Origin: Tetranychus cinnabarinus
Lineage: Eukaryota; Arthropoda; Arachnida; Trombidiformes; Tetranychidae
Direction of reading: 5' to 3'
Assembly: GCA_022266195.1 (NCBI GenBank)
Contig: WHVY01000006.1
Coordinates: 2,542,001 to 2,606,000 of the forward strand
DNA length: 64,000 nt
The notes beneath the pieces were generated by a model. That model was not told where the DNA came from, did no database searches, and saw only the letters and a list, made by a program, of their open reading frames with translations. This document shows, in pieces, positions 15,118 through 28,000 of the stretch. Positions within the stretch are counted from its first letter, which is position 1. The number at the start of each line of letters is the position of its first letter. Position numbers and translations under genes: made by a program.

Positions 15118-18100
15118 AATAATCAATTGATCACTCAGAGATCAAACTTGATCGGGTAATTTTACATTAACCATTGTTTGTGTTGGTTAAACCAGAAATA
15201 TAACCAGAAATAAAAGTCGCACCAAAAACCTTAGCCATCGGTTTGATTTAAAGCTGATAAGGTTGAATCTTTTACACAAACTTGAATAATTAATGAAACT
15301 CTGGACTGATTGTGTGCTTACAATGGGACAATCAACTAAAGGAAAGGTAGGCGCATTAACATACAATTAACAGTTTACCTTTTCTTGGTTAAAAATATCA
15401 ATAAGATAAACACTTGAGCAATCTTAATATTAACTCTTTGTGTGTGTCTTTTATTGCTATTACAATAAAATAACCTTTTTTTAACTCCTCAATCAAGGTT
15501 GACTATTTATTGATGATTGATTGAATAAAAATATATATATTTAATATGAAAATAAATATTTAACTGTTAGTCTGTTGTGTCTGGGTGACACTTAATATTC
15601 ATATAGTTTAACGGTTACCTGATTCTAATTGTTGTTCATTCATTATTTTTCCATCATTACTATTATTACAACAATAAGTAGGATGTAAGATTAACATCTT
15701 ATAATACCTTTAAAACACACACACTTTGATTGTATCAACAACAAGGTAACCAATAATATATAAGACTAATTGGGTGTAAATTGTCAACATTTATTTGCTT
15801 TTTTTCACTCTTTATTTTTTTGGGTAAAATCTGGTTTTTGTAAACTTTTAATTGTTGTTGGGTAAACATGTAAACGATAGTAAGTTGTTGCCTGAATTTT
15901 AATGTTGTAATGGCAACATTTAGGTTAACCATTCAGGCTTCCGTTGTTGATCCGAATCAAATTAATACTCATCTTTCATCCTACTCTTGAACAGTCTTAA
16001 AATATTGGATTAATTGTTGGATTAATGATATAATTTTCACCTTGAAAATTGAGAGTTCAAATTGATCCAATTGTTTGCCTTTAACAAATTGTCTCAAACA
16101 ATTTAAACTCTTCATTTGACATTGAAGCTTTCATATTTAGAAATGTTCAATTAAACTCCTTTTTTTGAGTTAACCCCTTTAATTGTAAAATTTTAAAGCT
16201 AATCAAAAAGGTGGTTAAATACATGAAGAGCCGAGAGAAGTGAGTCGAATAATGAAATGGATTGGATTAAAAAATGGATAATTTAATATCAATATGAGCC
16301 AATTGAAGGTTAACGGTTATTCAATTTGAATTAAATTAATAACAATGTTAAAGGATAAAATTGTATTAAATAATGTTAATAATAGAAATAATTTCAATTC
16401 TCAATCGACAGTCAAGTTTGAAACAGTTTTCAGTGAATTGGGTTTAGTGATTGTAAAGATGGTAATAATAGCAATCATTGGCATGTTGTCGGTGATGATG
16501 ATTAGGAATGATTATGTTTACATTTGATTGTCCAAGTAAAATTAATGTTTGAAATGGTTAAAAAGTGAAGGATAAATCAACCGTTGGTGACGCTTTTGAT
16601 TCACTAAATACAGGTGAAAGAAACTGTTTGCTGGAAACAATTCAAACAAATGAAATTGGGTTTCTTTAGTTAATGATAAACAGAGTAGAAGCACAGAAGG
16701 AAGATGAAGACCTTTGAAGATGTTTCAACAGCATCCAAATCAGGTCAATCTATCAACCCTGTAAGTCAATTAGTCCAAAATTTATTCAATCTTCATGTAG
16801 ACTGAGTAGGTCTACTCATCAGGACAAGCTGGAATAGTTGATGAATCTGGTGGAAGAAAAAAAAATAAATGTAAAAAGATGAAATTAGTTGATGAAAATT
16901 GAATCAAACTGTTGACAGGTCAAGTGTAATGTTACCTGTTTGTTTCTTAAAATATCAAAAAAATGCTATCAAACTTATGTTGTTAATAACCTCTCCTTAA
17001 AAAATATTATTTCAACTGATTGTTTAGTTGAACAATTTAAATAAAAATACATTGCGTGATCACTGTTTGTCTCTATTTTACTACCAACATCAATTTAACT
17101 GCTATTAATTAGATGACTGATGAAATTGAAATTTCCCTGTTAGCCCAACATTGACACTTTGATAATTTGTTTGTGAAAAAAGGTGAGTAATAGTAGATTC
17201 AGTTTACAATGAAGCACAATTAGAAACAAAATGAGACAATTTAATGTACAAATTTAGTTGAACATTAAATTGTATCATCTTAAAGTCATGTTAAGCTTCA
17301 AATTTACATACAAAGTGACCTTCAATGTGATCTAATTGAATCCATCAAGGAATCCATCAAATGTCCCTTTACAATGTAAATGTAAAAATTGAGTTCAAAT
17401 GTTGACTGATAAATAGCATCTTATCCAGAAAAAAGGAGATTTAAATTGAAGAGATTAACATAAACCACTGAAGGATCCAAGTCCGGTGGTTACCTGATGG
17501 GAAAGATGATAATGCAGATGATGAATGTAACAAAAAAAATTCAAAGTAACTTGAACAATAAATAGGTAAAACCGTGCTAATAAATCGGCTCTCAATGATC
17601 AACTAACCGAGAAAAGGCAAAGAAAAGTAAATAAAGCAGAAAAAGAGATTGAATATTTTCTTCATTTTTTTCTGTTATTGTAACAATCAACTAACTAGTA
17701 ACTACTATTTGCAACTCAGCTAATGTGTATTAATAATAGTATCCTCTAATAATAATAACAACGAACAGTAACGATGATAAAGACTGATAATAATAATGTC
17801 ATGAATAATATCATAAATAATATGCCAAATAATAAACAATAATAATTATCTGACCTCAAGGACATGAAAAAAAGTAGAGAAAAAGAAAGCAAAAAATGAA
17901 AATTTTGGAAGGTCAGATTAACCCAAAAGTAAGCGAAACCAAATCAAGGTAAGGATGTGATGGACCAGATTTCTGGTTACTGATAAAACATTGTGGCCAC
18001 CCTGAATAATTGAAACCAGTTAACCAAAAAAAAGCTCATGGACCAACTCCTAATAATTTTCACTTTGATACCAAAATTGTAGTGATTGCTGATTAACTGA

Positions 18101-18359
18101 AAAAAATGGGAAAAAAGGTTAAAAACAAGAAATTTCAATATTAATCCAACTACTCACAATTTGTGGTCCAACGATCCTTGGGTTTTCCTGTGTAACATTA
18201 CGGCAAGTGAAAAAAAATTCACCACTGACCTACCTAATGGTAAAAAAGCAATCCTCATCACTTTATCATCTTTACCCACCCTTCTCTTCCTCTTTGCCAT
18301 CATTTCTCTTCATTTTTAATACTTATGTATTATGTATTTGATGTAAAAAAGCCTGTTTG

Positions 18360-18620
18360 TCCTCCGACAGCGCGTGGGTATGCGCTTCAAGTTGCCTCCC
18401 AAGTTGGATGACGAGTCATGTTAGGTGAGCAGGAGAGATCTGAGGAAGGAAGAGAGGGAGAAAAAGAGAGAGAAATGATGATTATGATGATGATGAAGGA
18501 AAGAAGTTGTTGTTTAGTGATACGTTGTTACTCGTAGCGGTCTGTTGATTTGAGATGGCTTTTTATACTCATTGCCATCTGACCGATCTTCAATATTTAC
18601 CTTTCATTTCTTGTTTTTTT
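18360..18620 (+). promoter_or_regulatory. Candidate promoter / 5' UTR region of the RhoGEF gene
   Basis: Within an otherwise AT-rich landscape this stretch is locally GC-richer (around GCGCGTGGGTATGCGC at about 18371). It contains an AP-1/CRE-like GACGAGTCATG near 18410 and a GAGA-rich tract at about 18437-18475, followed by TTTTATACTC near 18561. Such GA-rich tracts are common in arthropod promoters. It lies about 400-640 bp upstream of the first RhoGEF coding exon. There is no transcript evidence, so this is inference from composition and position. Confidence 0.3.
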
Positions 18621-19007
18621 TTGTCACCATTTTTCCTTTGTTTCAATTCCAGTTTTCACTTTCTTAAAAACAATTAATTCTTTGGCCTATTATCAGTGAT
18701 TATCAACTTTTGGTTATCCAATTTATCCAGTGATATTTAAAAATTTGTTTCAATTAACCATGGATTTATCAAGTTACAAATGAACATCATTCAGTTTATC
18801 AGTTCGATGTTTGCGTTTAATCAGTGCCTTGCATCGTATTAGTGAATTATCAGCGACCAACAGCAGATCACAATGTGTTGTTTTGTTTTCCGCTGTTTTT
18901 CATAACAAAACGGAATATATTTTATCAGCTAAAACCATTTTGTCCATCAACATTTTTGATCGATATTATTTATTTATTTTTGTTTGAGGGATTAACAAGT
19001 GGGATTA

Positions 19008-22000
19008 ATGATGCATCTTGAAGAAACAGACGGATTTGGAACGTTAAATGAGTCCAAAGTTAAAAAAATGACCAATTGGACTAATATATTTAATCATTGG
19101 AAACGTAGAGGTAAACCTAAAAACGGTGTCATTGGCAGCAATACAACAATAACCAACGGTAGTTTGGCGATGAGCCATCCTAACCATCCTCAAGTTTTAC
19201 ACAATCAACATCTTCATCATTCAAATCAATTTCATCCAGCTCATCCTCCATACCAGTTTGGATCGCTTGCTGTTAGACACAATGGATCCGGTTTACCAGG
19301 GTTAATTGAACAGTACAACTCTTCAATAGATGGTGGTGGAGGAGGAGGCGGAGGTGACGTGAGGTATCAAAGACAGTCAGGTTTACATGGACGTGCAAAT
19401 AAATTTGCTTCAGTCTCAGCAGGAACAGCCAATTTTTACCTGGCCTACCCAACCGGTCCCCCATTATTGGCACCAAATCAACCATCTTCATCACCAATAT
19501 CACCTTCTTCCCTCAATGTTCGGTATCCATCAGCATCACCAGCAGCTTTACATTCATCAATCCGTCCAACCTCAGGTCGACATCACAGAACAAACATACT
19601 TTCAACTCCATGGGAACCAATGATGCAAACCACAAATCCATCTTCTAATCACAATCAATCAGCTGAATGTACGTGTTGTGATTCAATGGGAACGGGTCAA
19701 GGGAGTGTAAAAACAGCTTTAACCAGTATTAAATCAACTGGTTCAGTCAGATCACGGTCATCTCTCAAATCATCATCATATTGTGCTTCCAACTTTGATG
19801 TTGTTGACCAAACTATGTCAGCAGGTTTACATCATCAACATTCATATGTGCAACGGAATCACGAACCTATTGGTAAATCAATTAAATCAAATACATCCTC
19901 AACTCGATCCCATCGGACAGTTTCATTTGCAACTGTTAATGAACGATTTCTCAAAGTACTTAAAAGATCAGTTAAAAATCCATCCGGATCTGTAGTATCG
20001 AGAAGATCAATTCTTGAATGTGATTTAACAGCTTATGATTTGATTGAGCAAAGTTTACATGAGACTTGTATTGAAGATGAAGATATTGTTGTTGATGAAG
20101 AGAAAGAAAACTATCATTACAATGATTCCATGGAATGTTTAAGTGATGAAGAAGAAAGTGAGGACATCATGGATAGACATAGATTGAATCAAGTTATTCA
20201 CGATGTTTCAGGTTCAAAGAAATACCAACGTCGTTCTCGTCATTGTTCACCTTCTCTGTCATCATCAACAAAAGGACTTCATTCCATTCCAAATAGCAGT
20301 CGAAATATGTTACCACGGCTAGGTGAATCGTCCCTTAGATATAAACCTAGAGTCAAAGCGATCTCAAGTGTTGATCTTTCTCAAAAGTCCATAATAACTG
20401 ATGGTAAAGCTAGTTTGAAAAAAGGGTTACGGATTGGAGGACAAGGAATGTCTCTTTTTCCTTCGGCAGTGGAAACTAAAGCTTCATCAACCTCAGGCGT
20501 TGTTAAATCACGAAGCTCTGAATCAATTTTGTCTGCATCAGATAAATCAAGTTCAATTACCAGTTCTAATCTCACCGATCGACCAGCCTCATGTCTCTTA
20601 TTACCGCTTCCTGAACCTGATTATGACAGTGAAACTGGAAGTGACAATGATGCCAAGCACAGAGGTCAGAAAATTATATCTAATGGATCAATTTCACGTT
20701 CTTGTCCAAGAATTTTGAGTGAAGCTCAATCCTTTACTCAATTGAATGAAAGTGAACCAACAACCAAAAGTGACTTTACCAGTTCAAGAGCCAATTTTAT
20801 AGAGACTCGGTCCCTTGATCGCCGAGGTAAACGTAGGACACAATTAAAGCAATCAATGTCATCAAGTTCACTCTCTGGAAATGCAAATGGTTTCCAAGAA
20901 GATGTCACAATGGATGATCACAACTCCCTTAGGCAATTAGGTTCAAAATTTGATGGTTCTTCAACTATTTCAATCCCAAGTGATGTTAATTACATGTCCA
21001 AGGTTAAATCAATTTTGAAGAAATCAGTTACTTGGAACGAGTCAGTGACTAAGACTCATTCATTATCAAGTGATTCTAATTGTGATACTACCTATGGATC
21101 TACCAACAGTGATAGTGATTTTTCAAGTTATCGTAAGTGTTCATCTTCAGTTTTAGCTAATAGTATTAGTACTCTTCCAAGAGTAAGAGGTCGTTGGTCA
21201 TCATCATCAAGTGAAAGGTCAACAATAAGTGCCAATGGCGTGAAAGGACCAAAAATAAAGAAACATGTTCACTTTGGATGCTCCAAGGATGATGATAGCT
21301 TAATCATTGAGCATATAGGTGAAACGATTTTTGAGGAAGATGAAGAACCAATTTACGATGATATTGCAAATGTCATTTCAAACGACCTTTCACCTGGCCT
21401 TCATCAGCAAAACAGTCAATCTCAACCTCAGTGTCAACCAGCAACAGCTCCATTCTCTCGGTTACCTCAACCTCCGCCCCCACCTCCTCCACCACCGCCG
21501 CCTCACTCATCGTCTAGTTCATTGACTCCAACTTCACAGACACCATTATTATCCTCTTCATCAGCTGTCCATTCGAAAAGTCTAAACGGAAATTATAAAA
21601 GATCGTTTGAATCAGATGTTGATAATAACGGCAATGATGAGGTTAATGGAAGCAACGGCAGTGGTAAAGGCGGAAATAAATTACAGGATGACCGAGTCAA
21701 TGAGCTAACCAATGGATTCTCATCAGCAGCTAAAACAACAAGCTCAGGAACTGATGAGGAAAATAAAGGAGTTTCAACACGACGTGTCTACGGAGTTTTA
21801 GACACAGGTAAGTCACAATCTTGTCCCTATTTTTTTAGGTCGTAAATAGATCAATACGTGAATCAACTAGATAATCACAAGGTTTGCTTAAAATTAGCCC
21901 AAATACACGAAACAGCTGAATTTATGTCAATCATTTCCAAGCCATTTTATTATTATTTTGAGAAATTTGCATGTTTGTTTTGTTGGGAATGCATCAAATT

Positions 22001-25000
22001 AATCAAGCTTATTTTTGTTAATCTTCTTATTCAGGGTGACCTAGAAACAAAAAAGAAAGGTGACGATGTTAGTTGATAATTTAATTTAATTACAATTATT
22101 GATGATGATTAGAATAGAGTCAAGTTTTTGTGAATTTGTCCCATAATCAAATGTAAAGTTTTGTTGAAGGGCCGAGAGAAAATATAAACATGTGCACATA
22201 ACGTTAAGAAAAACGGTTTTTCATTAAAGTTAACTACTGACCTGTCTTTTTCTGGCAACTTGTTCGTCATCTTAATTGTTCACGCATATGATGCTATCTT
22301 CATTGAAAGATGAAGAATAATTCTGATGATGAAGAAAAGAAGGAAGAAAATAAGATGAAGCAAAAAGATTGGGAAAGAGAGAGAGATTGTTGTTGAATGG
22401 TTATGACCATTATATGTGAAGTCCCATTGTTTTGTCCAAGGTAAGAGAAAAACTAAAACAAGATAAAATGAATAGTATTAATTAAATTGACGCTTAATTA
22501 TAATTGTCCACTTCACTTGACAAGATAGTTTCACTGATTTAGGTCATCTTTAAGTTTTATAAGACAAAAAACTCTGTAAAACTTCTCAAGACAGTCACAC
22601 ACAAACATACACAATCCAATCCTTAAGCCGTCCGCCATCATTAACATTACAAACATAATTGGACAAACCCGGCTTGGCTTGATAAGCTGTAAAATTGTAA
22701 ATGATGTTTACATGATTGAATTACGTGTTAATTTTTTCCGTTTGCTGGAATCATCTTTTTGTTTTACTTTTCATCATCTAGTTTATTGTTGATAAAGAGT
22801 TAGATTAATGGTTTACAATAAAATTACTGAATCATTTTTTCCTGTTAATCATGCTAATCTAACAGTGAAGTTAATGTGTTTGAAGCTTTTTTAAAACCCA
22901 AAACAACGACAAAAGGAATGGTCAACCTATTTTAATCAACTTTACATTTAATTACTCTTTGATTTTGCATTTTATTACGAGTGGATTTTTCATCACGAAA
23001 TCAGGATTATTATATTAAGGTACAACAGTGGTCATTGAATTGCTTCTAATTTGAATTTTCATTCTCAATCAGATGTGATGCAAGGTAACACACAAGTGGT
23101 TTGTTCCAGTTTCATTTCAACCTTTCAAAATGCAATTTTTGATTTACGCGAGTCGATTGTAATTAAATGATGGACAACTCAAATATTATGATTAGCTCAT
23201 TGTTTCACTCATTGAATGGGCAAGTGTTAAATAGACTCAATAGTCAGCAATGTTAAATATTAACTTGCCAGTAAAGAAGCGTATTCTTGATTTCAATCTT
23301 GATTGATCATTTAATTGGTTTCAAGCTTATTTTTCTCAGCCTTTTTGAATTCACTTGTAACAAAATCAGATACGTTTGCTTTTCTTCTGCAACTAAGATC
23401 ACATATAACGATTACATTCGTTAATTAACAGTTAGAAACATAACAAAAAAAACATGATTTACTTGATTAACCAAGATTTCTCTACTGAAGCAAACCAAAT
23501 GAAAACTGAAGATTGAGATGCTTTGGGCAAGTTTGAACAGGTAAATCAGTAACTAAAAGCTGCTAATTACATCTGTCATTTCACAGTTAACAAAACAAAC
23601 AATCATAAACAAGGGGGAAAAGTTGTTTGGATGACCATAAATTTGACCTGAATCAATTTTTTCCTTATTTCCTACAATCCTGCATCTAGAACGATAATAT
23701 CTGGATTAAGTGTCGACTGATATGTTGCCTGATTATCACTCTTGTTAATTGAATGTCTCTTCCTTGTCTCCTAATGATTGTTAAAACACAAATGGAATTG
23801 TCAACCGAAAGATCATACATTAATGAATTCACAATCCAAAAGAAATCATGTTTCCTTCGTCACCCAATCACCTTATCATTTGAAATTCAGTTACTCAATC
23901 TAAATATCTTCAGGTAGTTTTGTCTTTAAAGAGTCATTGAATATCGTTGAAAAAACGCCAATTCTTGCTGCATAATCTTTAAATCCAAACTCAAACGTAA
24001 GATTAATGTTGCTGTGATTTTCATTAAGATGAAAAATATCTGCGAATTGTAACCAAAATATTCATTACCTAATCAAAGAGAAAAGACAAGAGCAATTAAT
24101 AACTGATAGATCAATGTACTTGTTTGTTTAAAATTATCAAAAGTGATTCCGTTTAACATTTAGATATGATTTACAAATTGCAAATTAACATGATGGGATA
24201 AATTGAAATGATGTAAAGTTGGGGAAAAAAGAAGTAACAAGTGATATTAACAAATTCACTCATCAAACAGGTAAACTTAATCAAATCAACCTCAATTACA
24301 GAAGCTGTGGGTTGATTCACTTGATTAATCGAAATTTTATTAACTCTTACCGTAAAACTAATTTATGAAAATAAATGCAGACAAATTTAAATTGAATTAT
24401 AACGCTAGTCCAATCAAATGAGCAACTGAATATCAGCCATAACCAGCAACAATGTGCATGTTAATTGTACCAATCAAAGAGTAATGGATCCACAGCGGTT
24501 TCCACAGGATCATTCAATGTTTAGGAACAATTGAAGCGTGATAGAAGGAAATGTTGACAATTACGATATTAACATGAGGATATTACGTTGATGATAGTTT
24601 ATGGGCTTATTTTACGAGCAAATCAGTGATTCCAATGGTACTTTTGCACTTATATGGAACGAGACCGTCTCCAAAGATGTTATCCTCTATTGTAGTCTTC
24701 ATTATAATTCCAGGAGAGATTATCAATTTTTATTTCATCTTTACGATGATTCCTCTGACCAAGATTGTTGGGTTAATGTTTTGCTCTTATAATTCCTGTG
24801 ATTTCCTTTAATAGTTACCATCATCATTACTCTGGAATCCAAACAATTGATGTGTTACACATTGAATAATCATTGAAGCTAGAGTAAAAGCAAGAGAGAG
24901 AAAAATACATTAAGTTAATGATGATAATAGTTGAAAGCAACAATAGTTTTTGTTTTCACTGGTTAGGAAATTTCAACAATAAAATGTTAAATTTGGATTA

Positions 25001-28000
25001 AATTGTAAACCCTTCAATGTTAATAGTTTACTTACAAGAACAATTTGCGATATTTCAACCACCAAGAAATAATCTCGGTTGAATATTGATATTGATTCAA
25101 TTTGGTAAACAGTCGCTGATTTGCTTGCAGATAAGCTTTGATTGTAGCTTTAGCCTGTTGTGTTTTATAGTTGATTGTACTCATTTACTGAGTACGCAAT
25201 ATTTAAAGTTATTAATATTCACACGCTAAACATGATCGTGTATTGATTATGCTTATGAATGTCTAATATTTGACTTTGAGTCACGTTAATAGCTGCAAGG
25301 TGTAAACCAAATTAAATCGGATTCCATATAATTTATTAGGATTATCATCATCATCATTCTCATCATCAACATTATCATCTTCTTCTGCGGCAATGATGAA
25401 ATCAAATTTAGTTATTGATTAACGTTTCAAGTGGATATTAAGCCAACAATCAGGTAGTTAACCAGCCTTCAATAGTAACTTTTACCAATTTAGTGTAACT
25501 AAAATGAAAAGAGAAATTTGAGAGAAATTTATTATTAAAAAATTGTTAAGTTGTGATTCAATTTTATCAGTTAATTACATTTTCTCAGCTATTTCAAATA
25601 TATCAAGATCAAACCATCATCAACATCTTTCTACTATTATTACCATTATGATTATTAGTAAAAAAATATAAGGTATTATTACTGTTATCAACATGATAAC
25701 GCTACTTTAACAATTTATTTTTAGCAATGGTAAACAAAATTCAATCAACAGTTGTTATTACAATTTGAATGTTCATTTGAATGAGATTTCATTTACAGTT
25801 GTAAGTTGTAAATTGAAATGATGAGAAATAAAAAATCTCATTGACACCGTAAAACACTCATCATTGACATACAGAACAAGAAAAGAAATCAATTTGATTA
25901 TAACTGTTGCGGGAAACAATTAAACATTAAATTGAAGAGAGTGAGAGATGAAATGAAAAATCTCAAAATAAAACTCGCCTATTTTCAGCTCCAAGTTGAA
26001 TCAAGAAATTAAAAGCATTTTTTCCTAGAAAATTAGAACGGTAAATGGACGCTATTTAATCGGCTGAGACTCTTGAAATTGATGATGATGATGATGATTG
26101 TCATTTCATTAGAAGCTGCGAGACGGAATTGGATTCTTACCAATTTAATGACTGATGAAATTGCAGTGAGAAACAGTGCATTCTTCACAGCATTCATCTC
26201 TTCCTCTTTTTAGACTTTTCAATAACTTTTCTTTCTTCATGATAGCCACCAAATGAATGATGTTTCCAGATTTATAGTTAATCACTGGAAAAAGTTAATC
26301 TTTCAACAGCGTTGTGTGAATGTGTATAATGCCCTGGTTACAAGGTTGAAGCTCAGGTTGAAATGAAAAGGATAACAGCGGATAAAGATACTTCACAAAA
26401 TGAACATCGAATTATTTCTTTTTCTCATTGAATACACCATTTTGTCCTTCAGATTGGAACCGTCATACAGGGTGGATCAATTGTACCTTTGAATGAAAAG
26501 ATATAAAAAAAGAGTTAAGAGCAAGGTTAATACAGAATCAAAATTGAAAGGGAAAAGAAGAAAGAAAATAAAAAAAGATTGTTATTGAGTTGTAAAATTG
26601 CTTATTATTAAATCATAGTTGCAAACTAAATCGCGGTCAGCTTACTGATTACTGTTAACTGTTATTTTTCAGGTTTACTAAATTGAAAGTATGGCAAGAT
26701 CGGTGTTACGAATCAAGATATAAATTTAGATAAGGGCTCAATAATACAAATGTAACAACAGCATATTGGCGATAGTGATAGTACAATCACAATATGAACA
26801 ATCAAGAGTGGAAAATTGAAAAAAGCTAAAAATGAGGATAACAGTGATTCAAGAAGTGAGAGTGATGTAGCCTAAGGGTTTGATTGTCTATGCTTTTAAG
26901 TTTCAATAATGAAGAGAACTGTTATTTCGCTGAGCAATTCAGATAGTATTTGTTTTGTATTAGTAAATACAGTAGTTACAACAAAAAAAAACCTTCCTAA
27001 GTGTGCAAAACCGATTAAAACTCAATACTTGGTGCAAAGTATTTGTGTTTGTATATTTGGATTGCTGGAAATTATTTTATGGGTTCAATTTTGAAATCAA
27101 CTCTTTCTTCACTTTGTTGGTTCAGTTGATTTTGCTTACAGAATTTGCTATTATCAGGTTTTCTGGTTCTGCTCCTTTTTTTGATTCAGTCATCATTAGC
27201 TAAAGTAAGTTAATCAGAATCAGGGTTGATTCAAAATCTTTCCACCTTTCAGTGACTTAGTAAATTTGTTAATGGGTACAAATTGATTAAATATTATCGG
27301 ACATGTTGCTTTACTTTCTTTCCTGATTGATAATTCCGTCTGGTTAATGTTGACAAATTGTATGGCTAATGTAAGTTTGATCAATAACTATCTGGGCCAC
27401 CAAATCTAGAATTGAATGAATTAAAATATCATTTTAGAAAAGGATACCAAAAAGAGATTAATTTGGGAAGGTTAAGAGGAGACAGAAAATGCAAGTAGGC
27501 ATCAAGAAGAAAAGGTAATCATCAGAAAAGGATTAAGTGAAACCTTAACTGTTTGCAGATAATCTCGCATAATGTCCACACCCTTAGCTTGTAAAGCCTC
27601 TTCCGAGGATATTATTGTCGGTTCTTTCCCTTAGCAATCAAAATAATCAAACTAGAGCTTATTTACAACTGGAATCCCGGAAGTAGCCTTGTCATGGTAA
27701 GAATCCTGAGCGCATGGGATAGCATATGCAAGATGGTTAATCATTTTAAACTGAAGTCTAACAAAATCACCAGCAAATAGTAACCTTAAATGAGAGAGAA
27801 AGAAAAAAAATTAGATATAAATACAAGAATACAGAAGCACGTTAAATGACAATTTATATCAGTTTGAATGAGGTTGATTAACTGCAGCTTACCAAATACT
27901 TATAGAAAACACAAAATATTCATAATATTCATTCTTGATGATGATGATTATAATTTAATCATTATTTTTGCTGTACTCTTGATAGGCATTAAAACAAACA

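Larger units (their letters stand above)
1..18300. other. Long non-coding, AT-rich stretch without supportable genes
   Basis: No open reading frame here looks like a protein gene: those present are under about 100 codons, low in complexity (Met/Ile/Leu or Asn/Gln runs from ATGATG and AATAAT repeats) and match no family I recognise. The sequence is rich in TTAA, CAATTG and short trinucleotide runs, for example (TCA)n near 1912-1928. It contains two inverted-repeat elements and two hairpins listed separately. It may be intergenic DNA or hold untranslated exons and enhancers of the RhoGEF gene downstream; nothing in the sequence decides between these. Confidence 0.6.

Noticed and set aside
18999..19007. 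Start of the RhoGEF at 18999
   Set aside because: That codon is GTG; eukaryotic initiation is far more likely at ATG 19008 (or 19011), with a stop codon just upstream.
24601..24811. Overlapping 61-63 codon frames in intron 1
   Set aside because: Two frames of the same stretch are open by chance; no domain or splice signals.
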